A DNA stretch of 64,000 nt from Schistocerca nitens (lineage: Eukaryota; Arthropoda; Insecta; Orthoptera; Acrididae), in the NCBI RefSeq assembly GCF_023898315.1, contig NC_064614.1, positions 1,055,744,432-1,055,808,431 on the forward strand, in the 5' to 3' direction. Each line of letters begins with the position of its first letter. Within the stretch, counting starts at the first letter, position 1. Below, one piece after another: positions 45,940 through 55,660 of this stretch. The notes beneath the pieces are model-generated. The model made no database searches, was not told where the DNA came from, and was given only the letters and a program-made list of their open reading frames with translations. A program made the position numbers and the translations under genes.

Positions 45940-47428
45940 TGCGTGGTGTCTGTTTGTTCTATATCGTGTCTCCCTACCACTTTTGCGCAACGACGCTCTG
46001 AGCGTGTTTTTTAGGGAATTGACTAGTTTGAACCTGGGACCTGTTGCTGGTAAGGAGACGCCAGACCACACATGACATGTAGAGTTCAGAAGAGTTCAGT
46101 GAGACTAGCGATGATATAACCAAATACTTAATCATTTCAGCGTCAGCTCCACTGCACTCCCTGTAAAAGAATCTCAATACCAACTAAATTTAGTGGAAGG
46201 GGTTCAAGGCTTTCCTATTTTTAGTTAGCTGGTAAAATAATGTCGAAAAAGCATTTAAGTTTACCATTGGAAATTTTATTGTACTCACAAAACATTGTTT
46301 ATAAATTGCACTATTGATAAAAGGAAATGTTTTAATACAGGATGATAAGAACCAACTGCGTTCAACAAAACTGTGAACGAATATTCCCTGAGTGGGTTTC
46401 CAAGTTCTACAATGGATCGAAGGATGACCTATGCCATATCACATCTACAATCTAGGTTTAAATTAAGTTTCACAAGAGAGAAAACTATCAAAATGGTCTA
46501 CAGTGACCCTCAATTATCTTTAATTACTTATCTAACTTGTCGTAAATTACAGTGGCTGATGTGGCTTCTCAATAGTTATATAACAGAAAAATCATCGCGT
46601 TTCAGATTTTTACTTCAAGTGGCAAATGTGAACACCGTGAGCTTTTATTGACGATCGACACTAGTACTACGCAAAAATGGGGTGTAAGAGATGAGACTTC
46701 TGCAGTTCTGAGTGAAGCTTTATGCGCTGTTATGCGGCATCACGTGCGTTCATTACCTTGTCGGTGTTCGTCAGGGGGCGGCGTGCAGCACAGCTCCGCT
46801 CACCTCGCCGTCTCGGAAGCAACTCCCTCCTAACTTCTCCTTACTACAATTTACCGAAGTTGGTTTAAAAAAACTATCTGGCTGTGTTTTCATCTGACCA
46901 ATCAGGGTCTCAATGTTAACCTTAAGCTCCGCCTACAAAAATTCTGTGTATCCAATGAGAAACGTTATACTTTTCGTGGTGGGGCAATGTTTTTAAAGTT
47001 TGCAACGTAACAGAGACGCGAAAAAGTCTCACGCTAAAACTTACAGCTGGTGTGGTCCTTTTAGTGTTAACGTAAGATCTATACTGTTCTTCTGGAGGGC
47101 TCTATCTTTTAACATGGGCTGGGGGGTGGTCCTGACGTAACAGAGAAGCGAAAAAGTCTCACGATAAAACTTGCAGCTGGGGTAGCCCTTTTTGTGTTAT
47201 CGTAAGATCTATACTGTTCTTCTGAGGGGCTCTAGCTATTAACATGGGCTGGGGGGTGGTCCTAGCGGTTAGCTGGAGACGTGGGAGTCCGTCCCTTATC
47301 GTAAGGCCTTCAGCTTAACACAGTTCTGCTCTCGGCTTCTGTTCTTGTTTCTCCCCTCGGAACTGCGTCTGTCACACGGTGGGAAGGTATGACATGCATT
47401 TAGGCATTCTTGTGTTAGTCTGTGGTAT
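45940..47428 (-). repeat. 3' LTR, missing its first 139 bp
   Basis: Matches the 5' LTR from its minus-strand end back to 47428, where identity stops abruptly at ctgtggtat. It carries the same 130-bp tandem duplication (47005-47134, 47135-47264). The loss is of the U3 start, next to where the polypurine tract should be. Confidence 0.93.
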
Positions 47429-47925
47429 ACTTTGTTGGACTTTTTACAATGGTTCTTACAAAAAGTTTTACTTATAATCATCTAACATATGTCTAGTACC
47501 TACATCGTTTTACGCCTTCTTAAAAAGCTTTACAAATTTCGGCGCCCTTGCCATGTTACAATTCTCAGATATTTTGAGTCTTAACTTATACAAGGAACCT
47601 CAAATTCGATTTTTATTTTTGTGTAGTGTCGTGGTGTATAGCATTTTAGTATTTCATGCTGTTAGACTATCTACGCTTTATCCCTTCACCTTCATCTATG
47701 GTACTATTGGTGTTATTTTTGTTTTTCTTTTTATTGAAACTACTTTCTTTTTCCCACCTTCCTCTCTCTTCATTCTTCTTTCTCCTCACGATCTTATCTG
47801 CAACATAATCTTGAAATATTGTGCTGATTATTTACCAGTAATAAAATTAATCTTCAAACTTGTACTGAAAGTGTTTAATACTGCCAGTCTTAGGTAAAAA
47901 TACCTGCTCTATCTCGTAAAATACC
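47429..47925. other. Remnant between protease and truncated 3' LTR
   Basis: AT-rich. The minus strand has a purine-rich stretch near 47740-47785 and no RT, RNase H or integrase motif. The plus-strand frame at 47553-47897 is the antisense of this remnant. Confidence 0.6.
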
Positions 47926-48474
47926 CTATAAATCTCTTTTACTATGTTCCGAAATACCTTGAACTTCTTGCAATTTTTCGTCGATTTCTTTATGGACTTC
48001 TAACATGAGTTGAGGCGATTCCCCCTTTTGTGCATACCATTCTAATTCTTCATCCTCTTTATCCCGCGTCATTCTTAATTGTTTGTTTATAACTGGTATT
48101 TCTTCTAATTTTAGCTTTGGCTCAAAGAGAAGTGTGACATTCCCGAATGTTACGCTACCTTTTCCCTGATCTATTATCGCTCGTCTCTCATTTAAAAAAT
48201 CTGCACCCATAATCAAATCTACAGTTAGTTTATGTATAATCACGAAGTTGGCTTCGAACTTTTGACCTTGACACGAAAGAGTTAACCTTGTTTGTCTCGT
48301 AACTTCCGCAGCATTGTTTCTAATAGGACCTCTTACTTTAATCTTACGTGTTTTCAGAACTGGCAATTCCTCATTGGCATTACACTGCATGAATAAATTT
48401 TCTGAGATCGCAGTCAGTTCCCTTCCGCTATCAATTACAATATTGATTGGGATATGCTTTACCATGGTCTTCAC
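47926..48474 (-). pseudogene. Retroviral-type aspartic protease of the LTR element
   Basis: The frame of 182 codons opens with HIPINIVIDSGRELTAIS, holding the catalytic DSG, and later has TVDLIMGADFL, the conserved hydrophobic-G-D pattern near the end of Ty3/gypsy proteases. After it, ISEHSKRDL is followed by a stop and GILRDRAGIFT, the usual lead-in to the RT, but the RT itself is missing. The enzyme would cut Gag and Gag-Pol as a dimer. The protease frame itself is intact, but upstream stops would prevent its synthesis as a Gag fusion. Confidence 0.85.
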
Positions 48475-48544
48475 AAATGGTTGAATTTGAAAAGGTTGGT
48501 TGTGTTCTTCTTCTTATTGCATCAACGAATCCTTCACTGAATCA

Positions 48545-49294
48545 TACATGAGTCTTTTCAGGAATTTCCCTTGTGAATTCGAACTTTCTGTAGGATAAGC
48601 TTCGACTCCTACTTCTCTCTATTTTATTTCCTCTTTTCTATTTCTTGCTTCATTTACGCTTTCTTCAACATCCTCTACTTTTTCCTCATCCTCGTCTATC
48701 TTCTCCTTCTTCGTCGCTACTTCCACCTAATCGCATCTAAATGCTCTAATTATCGCTTCATAACTTCCTTGATTATATACGTTGGGTTGTGTGCCCACTC
48801 ATAACGTATTTTCAACTTCTGTCGACTGCGCATTATCCTCATTGAAGTCGCTTTTCCTGGTTTCCATCTCAAATAGCTCTGCAATACTCATTACTTCGTC
48901 CTTTCCTCCTACATTCGTTGTGCATGCCTCTGGTAATTCATCTTCCTCGTCAGAATTCTCCCAATTAATTTCGTCCCAACGCGATATTGTTATTTCCTTG
49001 TCTTCGTTTTCATCTGGTCCCTGCGGATTTGTTTCTTCCTTCTTCTCGTGATAAGATTTTTACTTCTCTGTTCAAGGTGCTGCAATTGTCCTGGGTCGGT
49101 GCGTCATTCTCTTTGGCATGGGCGCTTAGCTGTCAATTCGAACGTTTATCGCGGTTTGGTGGTCTTACCTCCACCTCTTCTATCTGTATTCTCTTTTCTT
49201 GTTCAGCTTGTTGACAGTGGTTTCTTTGTTGATAATTTGTCGGTCTATTGGTTCTCCAGTACTCGTTCCGGTTGTCGTTATTCCCTCTGTAATA
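48545..49294 (-). pseudogene. Continuation of gag and the gag-protease linker, beyond the Tc1 insertion
   Basis: Directly after the transposon the minus strand resumes the Asn/Arg-rich text (RGNNDNRNEYWRTNRPTN, RIQIEEVEVRPPNRDKR), then a stop, then broken pieces such as MSIAELFEMETRKSDFNED and SQGKFLKRLMYDSVKDSLMQ. Several stops are present. Confidence 0.7.
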
Positions 49295-49449
49295 CACTCC
49301 TGGAAATTGAAATAAGAACACCGTGAATTCATTGTCCCAGGAAGGGGAAACTTTATTGACACATTCCTGGGGTCAGATACATCACATGATCACACGGACA
49401 GAACCACAGGCACATAGACACAGGCAACAGAGCATGCACAATGTCGGCA

Positions 49450-50610
49450 CTAGTACAGTGTATATCCACCTTTCGCAGCAATGCAGGCTGCTATTCTCCC
49501 ATGGAGACGATCGTAGAGATGCTGGATGTGGTCCTGTGGAACGGCTTGCCATGCCATTTCCACCTGGCGCCTCAGTTGGACCAGCGTTCGTGCTGGACGT
49601 GCAGACCGCGTGAGACGACGCTTCATCCAGTCCCAAACATGCTCAATGGGGGACAGATCCGGAGATCTTGCTGGCCAGCGTAGTTGACTTACACCTTCTA
49701 GAGCACGTTGGGTGGCACGGGATAAGTGCGGACGTGCATTGTCCTGTTGGAACAGCAAGTTCCCTTGCCGGTCTAGGAATGGTAGAACGATGGGTTCGAT
49801 GACGGTTTGGATGTACCGTGCACTATTCAGTGTCCCCTCGACGATCACCAGTGGTGTACGGCCAGTGTAGGAGATCGCTCCCCACACCATGATGCCGGGT
49901 GTTGGCCCTGTGTGCCTCGGTCGTATGCAGTCCTGATTGTGGTGCTCACCTGCACGGCGCCAAAAACGCATACGACCATCATTGGCACCAAGGCAGAAGC
50001 GACTCTCATCGCTGAAGACGACACGTCTCCATTCGTCCCTCCATTCACGCCTGTCGCGACACCACTGGAGGCGGGCTGCACGATGTTGGGGTGTGAGCGG
50101 AAGACGGGCTAACGGTGTGCGGGACCGTAGCCCAGCTTCATGGAGACGGTTGCGAATGGTCCTCGCCGATACCCCAGGAGCAACAGTGTCCCTAATTTGC
50201 TGGGAAGTGGCGGTGCGGTCCCCTACGGCACTTCGTAGGATCCTACGGTCTTGGCGTGCATCCGTGCGTCGCTGCGGTCCGGTCCCAGGTCGACGGGCAC
50301 GTGCACCTTCCTCCGACCACTGGCGACAACATCGATGTACCGTTGGGTCGGTCGCAGGTTCGAATCCTGCCTCGGGCATGGATGTGTGTGATGTCCTTAG
50401 GTTAGTTAGGTTTAAGTAGTTCTAAGTTCTAGGGGACTTATGACCACAGATGTTGAGTCCCATAGTGCTCAGAGCCACTGTGGAGACCTCACGCCGCACG
50501 TGTTGAGCAATTCGGCGGTACGTCCACCCGGCCTCCCGCATGCCCACTATACGCCCTCGCTCAAAGTCCGTCAACTGCACATACGGTTCACGTCCACGCT
50601 GTCGCGGCAT
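49450..50610 (-). pseudogene. Tc1-like transposase, split by a SINE
   Basis: The N-terminus at 50610 reads MPRQRGREPYVQLTDFERGR, REAGWTYRRIAQHVRRE, a helix-turn-helix. The SINE interrupts here. The frame continues at about 50347 with PTVHRCCRQWSEEG, SARTIRNRLHEAGL (second DNA-binding motif), VFSDESRFCLG (first catalytic Asp), MVWGAISYTGRTPL, LLFQQDNARPH (second Asp) and SPIEHVWDWMKRRL (Glu). I count 32 residues between the second Asp and the Glu, against 34 in standard Tc1 enzymes. The C-terminus is KGGYTLY. Without the SINE the frame would be almost complete. The enzyme would cut and rejoin DNA at TA sites using the terminal repeats. Confidence 0.92.
50348..50477 (+). mobile_element. SINE (type I), truncated at both ends, inside the Tc1 transposase gene
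   Basis: cggtcgcaggttcgaatcct through the shared body to cagagcca. It lacks the A box and the last ten or so bases. The flanks (accgttgg / actgtgg) resemble a diverged target duplication. Its antisense supplies the codons MPEAGFEPAT fused to the downstream transposase frame. Confidence 0.9.
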
Positions 50611-50855
50611 GCTACCAGTGTTAAAGACTGCGATGGAGCTCCGTATGCCACGGCAAACTGGCTGACACTGACGGCGGCGGTGCACAAATGCTGCGCAGCT
50701 AGCGCCATTCGACGGCCAACACCGCGGTTCCTGGTGTGTCCGCTGTGCCGTGCGTGTGATCATTGCTTGTACAGCCCTCTCGCAGTGTCCGGAGCAAGTA
50801 TGGTGGGTCTGACACACCGGTGTCAATGTGTTCTTTTTTCCATTTCCAGGAGTGT

Positions 50856-53132
50856 AGTTGTTGCCGTTCCTGCGTGAATTATAGTTATTGCCATATTCTC
50901 TTCTAAATCCGTAAAGGTTCTTTGTTGAAATCTATTGTTATTTCTTGGTGCGAAGTTATCACGTGGTTCGTAATTATTGTTTCTTCGTACTGTGTCTTGT
51001 GTATTCCACTGCTTTTTGCTTTCGTTTTCACGTGCGCATCGTCTTTTTCTTGCGTCATCTTCCGAAAATATGAACTCTAGTTCCCTTAGAATATCTTTAA
51101 ATGCTTCGACGTCATTGCCTCCGCGACCTACTAATGATTGCTGGTATTTCAATGGTAGCTTCATCGCGCATAATGTAATCAACTCTCCGTCACTGTATGG
51201 TACATCTAAGCATTGATTTTTGTTTGTCATTACTTCGAAAAATTTCACGGGACTCTTCTCTCCTGAATCTTCAGAATATGGGTTCTGTAATAATTCGTAC
51301 TTCACTCTGTTCTGTGCTTCGCTGGACCAACATCGTGAGAGAAACTTCTCTCTGAAATCTTCGTACGATCGGCATGTCGCTGCAACATTTTGCATGGTTT
51401 CTGTGACTGTTCCTGACATGTGTGCACATATAAAGTCTAATTTGTGTGCTAGCGTCCAGTGTTCTGGTAATCCTACTCGGAATTGATCAATAAAAGTTCG
51501 TGGATGTAATGAGTTTCCTTCTCGAAAGTGTCGAAATTTTCTGGCTGAGAGGAAATGATCGTTGTCGTACTTCGTCATAGTTCCATATGAAATTCGCGAT
51601 TCTTGGCCACTTTTGTTTCTGATCATTTCTCCCGTCGCTCTTTCCGGTTGTGGTAGATCCGTTGGATATTGTCCATTGTAACTTTCGCCTACCCTTGCGT
51701 AGTATCGTTGGAGTGGTACGAAATAATTTTCTTCCATCGGTTGTGAACGTGTAGCTGAATGCATTGCACTGTACTCTTCGCGACCTGGCTTTCCAGGGTC
51801 AAGTATTGGTTCGGTATCTTGTCTGGCTAACCTTGCTGCTTCATTGCACGATCCAAACTGTCTTGAAACATACATTTGTGGTTCCGCATGTGTTTGTGAT
51901 GACGTTTGTTCATCAAGAATTTCGAAACGTGTTTGTTGCTGTGCAGGCTGTCTGATTTCACGTATGTTACTTTCCGCCTGTGATTGGAATCGCAAATGCG
52001 TAATATCTTCGTTAACTGCTTGTTTTTCCGGTGCTGTTACAGATACGGATGTGGTTGCAGACTCTGTGCTTGTTCGATCCTGTTCACTACGATCTTCAAT
52101 GGTTTGCAACAATTCTGTTCGCAATTTCTGAAATTGTCACTTCGTTTGCGCTTCTATTTTGACTATGCGGTTATCATATCTTTTCAGCGCTGCTTTTGTG
52201 ATACGTTTGTGTAACACACTGTTTTCAACAACTTCACGCGCTGTACCTGCTGCTTGTCTAGTAATTTCGTTTATCTGTTTCTCTATTTTCTTGACTTCTC
52301 CCTGGGTGTTGTTACGTAATGTTTTGATCTCGTCCTGAATGTCACTACGCAATGTTTGTACGTCCGCTTGTACCTTGTCAATGTCTGTTCTCAATTGATT
52401 GTGACCTGTTATTAAGTTTCCTATCACTTCTCGAGATTCTTTTGCCTCGTCTTCAATATGACTTAGGTGTAACTGAATTTTTTTGTTTTGTTGTTAAATC
52501 GCACGCATTTGTCTCGTGTTTTCTGCATTCTGAATTTGAATTTGGTTCGCTAAGTCTTTATTTTGCCTTGTCATGTTTTCCGTAATTTGTTGTAATAATT
52601 CTGCCAGATTGGTGGGTCCTATTGCGTTTTCTTCCGACGTCCTACGCTCTGTGTTTTCGCCCAAGTGTTGGATCGCAACCGATTGCACTGAACTGTGCTG
52701 TGACACGTTTCTGCTCGCATTCCTTGTACTCTGTGGTGAGGGAGCTCTGATTACTTGTAGTATGGGTTCTACGTATTCAAGACGCAAGTTAGAATCCTCA
52801 TCGACTGTCTCTCTACTTTCCTGCTCCTCTGTCGTATGCTGACTTATGTTTTCTATGCCTTGACGTACATTATCCCCGTTATGGTGCGTTATACGTCCTA
52901 TTTCTCGCGATACTGCATCGCCTGTTGTACTGTCCTCTATTCTCTGTCCATTTTCATGCTCCGTCTTTACCTCAATTCGGTCAAGGTCTCGTTCTGCCAT
53001 TGCTACTCTTTCCGAATCCCTTATTTTCTGTTTTAAAAGCAATTCACGCGCCCTACTTCGCGTCAACATGCGCTCATACGATCTCACGCGTTTCATAAAC
53101 TTTTTGCACACATGATTTGACAATCCATTCAC
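50856..53132 (-). pseudogene. gag-like protein of the LTR element (N-terminal and middle part)
   Basis: A single reading frame runs from 53132 to about 50920, broken only by stops at 52496-52494 and 52139-52137. The N-terminal third is polar. A long coiled-coil follows at 52430-52140 (DIDKVQADVQTLRSDIQDEI, KKIEKQINEIT). The middle (about 51550-51050) resembles a gypsy capsid domain: FRHFREGNSLHPRTFIDQF, LDFICAHMSGTVTETM, YEDFREKFLSRCW, and KLPLKYQQSL. The C-terminal part is Asn/Arg-rich (RRNNNYEPRDNFAPRNNNRF), probably nucleic-acid binding, without a CCHC knuckle. Near 50920 the frame shifts, and at 50855 the Tc1 insertion begins. Gag would form the particle that packages element RNA. Confidence 0.8.
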
Positions 53133-53420
53133 TTACTTGTTGGGTCAGAACCAACTTGTAAACGATGTATCCGCCACCTGTGCGCTTGCATTGGAGAGAA
53201 AACTTAATTCTAACAATATTAAAATCCATAACTTAATTATGCTATTGTATCTGCTACAATGTCTCACTTTCTATTGAATACTTTCTTGCTATCGCTGCAG
53301 CTACTGTTTTCGACTATGTATAACTTTAAGAAAAAATTGTATACTACGAAAATTTTTCATCAGGATATTTTTCTGACCTAGTTAGGCATGTAGTCCACCT
53401 TCAATCATGGTATTTTATCA

Positions 53421-53438
53421 TCCTGGCAGGGTCGCCAT
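53421..53438 (-). promoter_or_regulatory. Primer-binding site, arginine-tRNA-like
   Basis: The minus strand reads TGGCGACCCTGCCAGGAT, starting with the TGG that pairs with a tRNA CCA end. TGGCGACC is shared with elements of the 412/mdg1 type, which use tRNA-Arg. It lies 13 bases from the assigned LTR end, a wider gap than usual. Confidence 0.65.
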
Positions 53439-53451
53439 TCTCTAACACTCT

Positions 53452-55078
53452 GCGTGGTGTCTGTTTGTTCTATATCGTGTCTCCCTACCACTTTTGCGCA
53501 ACAACGCTCTGAGCGTGTTTTTTAGGGAATTGACTAGTTTGAATCTGGGACCTGTTGCTGGTAAGGAGACGCCAGACCACACATGACATGTAGAGTTCAG
53601 AAGAGTTCAGTGAGACTAGCGATGATATAACCAAATACTTAATCATTTCAGCGTCAGCTCCACTGCACTCCCTGTAAAATAATCTTAATACTAACTAAAT
53701 TTAGTGGAAGGGGTTCAAGGCTTTCCTATTTTTAGTTAGCTGGTAAAATAACGTCGAAAAAGCATTTAAGTTTACCATTGGAAATTTTATTGTACTCACA
53801 AAACATTGTTTATAAATTGCACTATTGATAAAAGGAAATGTTTTAATACAGGATGATAAGAACCAACTGCGTTCAACAAAACTGTGAACGAATATTCCCT
53901 GAGTGGGTTTCCAAGTTCTACAATGGATCGAAGGATGACCTATGCCATATCACATCTACAATCTAGGTTTAAATTAAGTTTCACAAGAGAGAAAACTATC
54001 AAAATGGTCTACAGTGACCCTCAATTATCTTTAATTACTTATCTAACTTGTCGTAAATTACAGTGGCTGATGTGGCTTCTCAATAGTTATATAACAGAAA
54101 AATCATCGCGTTTCAGATTTTTACTTCAAGTTGCAAATGTGAACACCATGAGCTTTAATTGACGATCGACACTAGTACTACGCAAAAATGGGGTGTAAGA
54201 GATGAGACTTCTGCAGTTCTGAGTGAAGCTTTATGCGCTGTTATGCGGCATCACGTGCGTTCATTACCTTGTCGGTGTTCGTCAGGGGGCGGCGTGCAGC
54301 ACAGCTCCGCTCACCTCGCCGTCTCGGAAGCAACTCCCTCCTAACTTCTCCTTACTACAATTTACCGAAGTTGGTTTAAAAAAACTATCTGGCTGTGTTT
54401 TCATCTGACCAATCAGGATCTCAATGTTAACCTTAAGCTCCGCCTACAAAAATTCTGTGTATCCAATGAGAAACGTTATACTTTTCGTGGTGGGGCAATG
54501 TTTTCAAAGTTTGCAACGTAACAGAGACGCGAAAAAGTCTCACGCTAAAACTTACAGCTGGTGTGGTCCTTTTAGTGTTAACGTAAGATCTATACTGTTC
54601 TTCTGGAGGGCTCTATCTTTTAACATGGGCTGGGGGGTGGTCCTGACGTAACAGAGAAGCGAAAAAGTCTCACGATAAAACTTGCGGCTGGGGTAGCCCT
54701 TTTTGTGTTATCGTAAGATCTATACTGTTCTTCTGAGGGGCTCTAGCTATTAACATAGGCTGGGGGGTGGTCCTAGCGGTTAGCTGGAGACGTGGGTGTC
54801 CGTCCCTTATCGTAGGACCTTCAGCTTAACACGGTTCTGCTCTCGGCTTCTGTTCTCGTTTCTCCCCTCAGAACTGCGTCTGTCTCATGGTGGGAAGGTA
54901 TGACATGAATTTAGGCATTCTTGTGTTAGTCTGTGGTATTCCATTTGCTCACTCGTTACTCGTATTACTTTGGTTAATTTAATGTCACTATTTATTCGGA
55001 GCTATGTGACATACTACTGTATTTGCTTATCATGTCAGGGTTTTCATGGAAGGTGTTGGATTTGCCTGGCTCCTTACA
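53452..55078 (-). repeat. 5' LTR (complete, 1,627 bp)
   Basis: On the minus strand it begins tgtaaggagccaggc and ends accacgca. Positions 53452-54939 match 45940-47428, with about 22 mismatches counted by eye over roughly 1,488 bases. The remaining 139 bp have no partner in the other LTR. It contains a 130-bp tandem duplication (54516-54645, 54646-54775). Short frames seen in both LTRs are not evidence of genes. Confidence 0.93.
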
Positions 55079-55660
55079 ATTCTACTATCATGCAAGCAAA
55101 ATTACGCAGACGGATGAAGGAAGGAAGACACAAAAAGAAGACTATCACATTCAAAGAGGACATTTCTGGTCAAGAGAAGTCTACTGGTATGAAAAACAGG
55201 CCTTAATTTAAGGAAGAAATTTCTGGGAATGTTCATTTGAAGCGCAACATTATAGACGACAGTGAAACAGAAACTGTGGGAAGACAGGAAAAGAATCAAA
55301 GCATTTGGGTTGTGGTGCTACAGATGAATGTTGAAAGTTTAGTGGATTTATAAGAGAACGAATGAGGAGTTCTCCACAGAATCGGTGAGGAAAGAAGCAG
55401 ATGGAAAACAGTGACAAAAAGAAGGAACAGGATGATTGGACATGTGTTAAGACGTCAAGGAATAAGCTCCGTTGTTCTAGAGGGAGCTGTAGAGGGGAAA
55501 AATCTGTAGAGGAAGACACAGATTGGAACAGGTCCAGCAAATAGTATTGAGGATGTAGGTTGCAATCGCTACCCTGAGATGAAAAGGTTGGCACAGGAGA
55601 AGAATTCGTGGCGGGCTGCATCAAACGACTCAGATGCCTGGCGGCTCACCATTCGTAGTT
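55079..55660 (+). pseudogene. RTE LINE, 3' part, downstream of the LTR element
   Basis: Continues the LINE of 42185-45939 from the second ATTC: HASKITQTDEGRKTQ, then in other frames VKTSRNKLRCSRG, and the final block MKRLAQEKNSWRAASND at 55579-55629. It corresponds to the same C-terminal region as 96-760. It is frameshifted throughout. Confidence 0.85.

Larger units (their letters stand above)
49295..50854 (-). mobile_element. Tc1-like DNA transposon inserted in the LTR element's gag
   Basis: The left end reads cactcctggaaattgaaata followed by agaacac; the right end reversed reads cactcctggaaatggaaaaa followed by agaacac. They are flanked by TA at 49293-49294 and 50855-50856. The 1.56 kb includes a 130-bp SINE (50348-50477). 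The transposase is nearly intact apart from this SINE, so the transposon is younger than the gag decay it interrupts or of similar age. Confidence 0.94.
45940..55078 (-). mobile_element. Ty3/gypsy-type LTR retrotransposon, internally deleted, inserted in the RTE LINE
   Basis: ATTC lies directly outside both ends (45936-45939 and 55079-55082), and the LINE text is continuous across one copy of it. The element's ends are TG and CA as in most LTR elements. The minus strand shows, in order: 5' LTR (55078-53452), a primer-binding site, a gag-like frame and an aspartic protease. RT, RNase H and integrase are absent; only about 500 bp separate the protease from the 3' LTR. The 3' LTR lacks its first 139 bp, so one deletion probably removed pol, the polypurine tract and the start of that LTR. 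A Tc1 transposon interrupts gag. Confidence 0.93.

Noticed and set aside
46373-46897. Frames of 92, 61 and 61 residues repeated at 53884-54408
   Set aside because: They lie inside the two LTR copies and are duplicated only because the LTRs are; no domain is seen.
48782-49326. Plus-strand frames of 75-92 residues rich in Ser, Phe and Leu
   Set aside because: Antisense of the gag linker region of the LTR element.
49937-50419. 160-residue plus-strand frame
   Set aside because: Antisense shadow of the Tc1 transposase and SINE.
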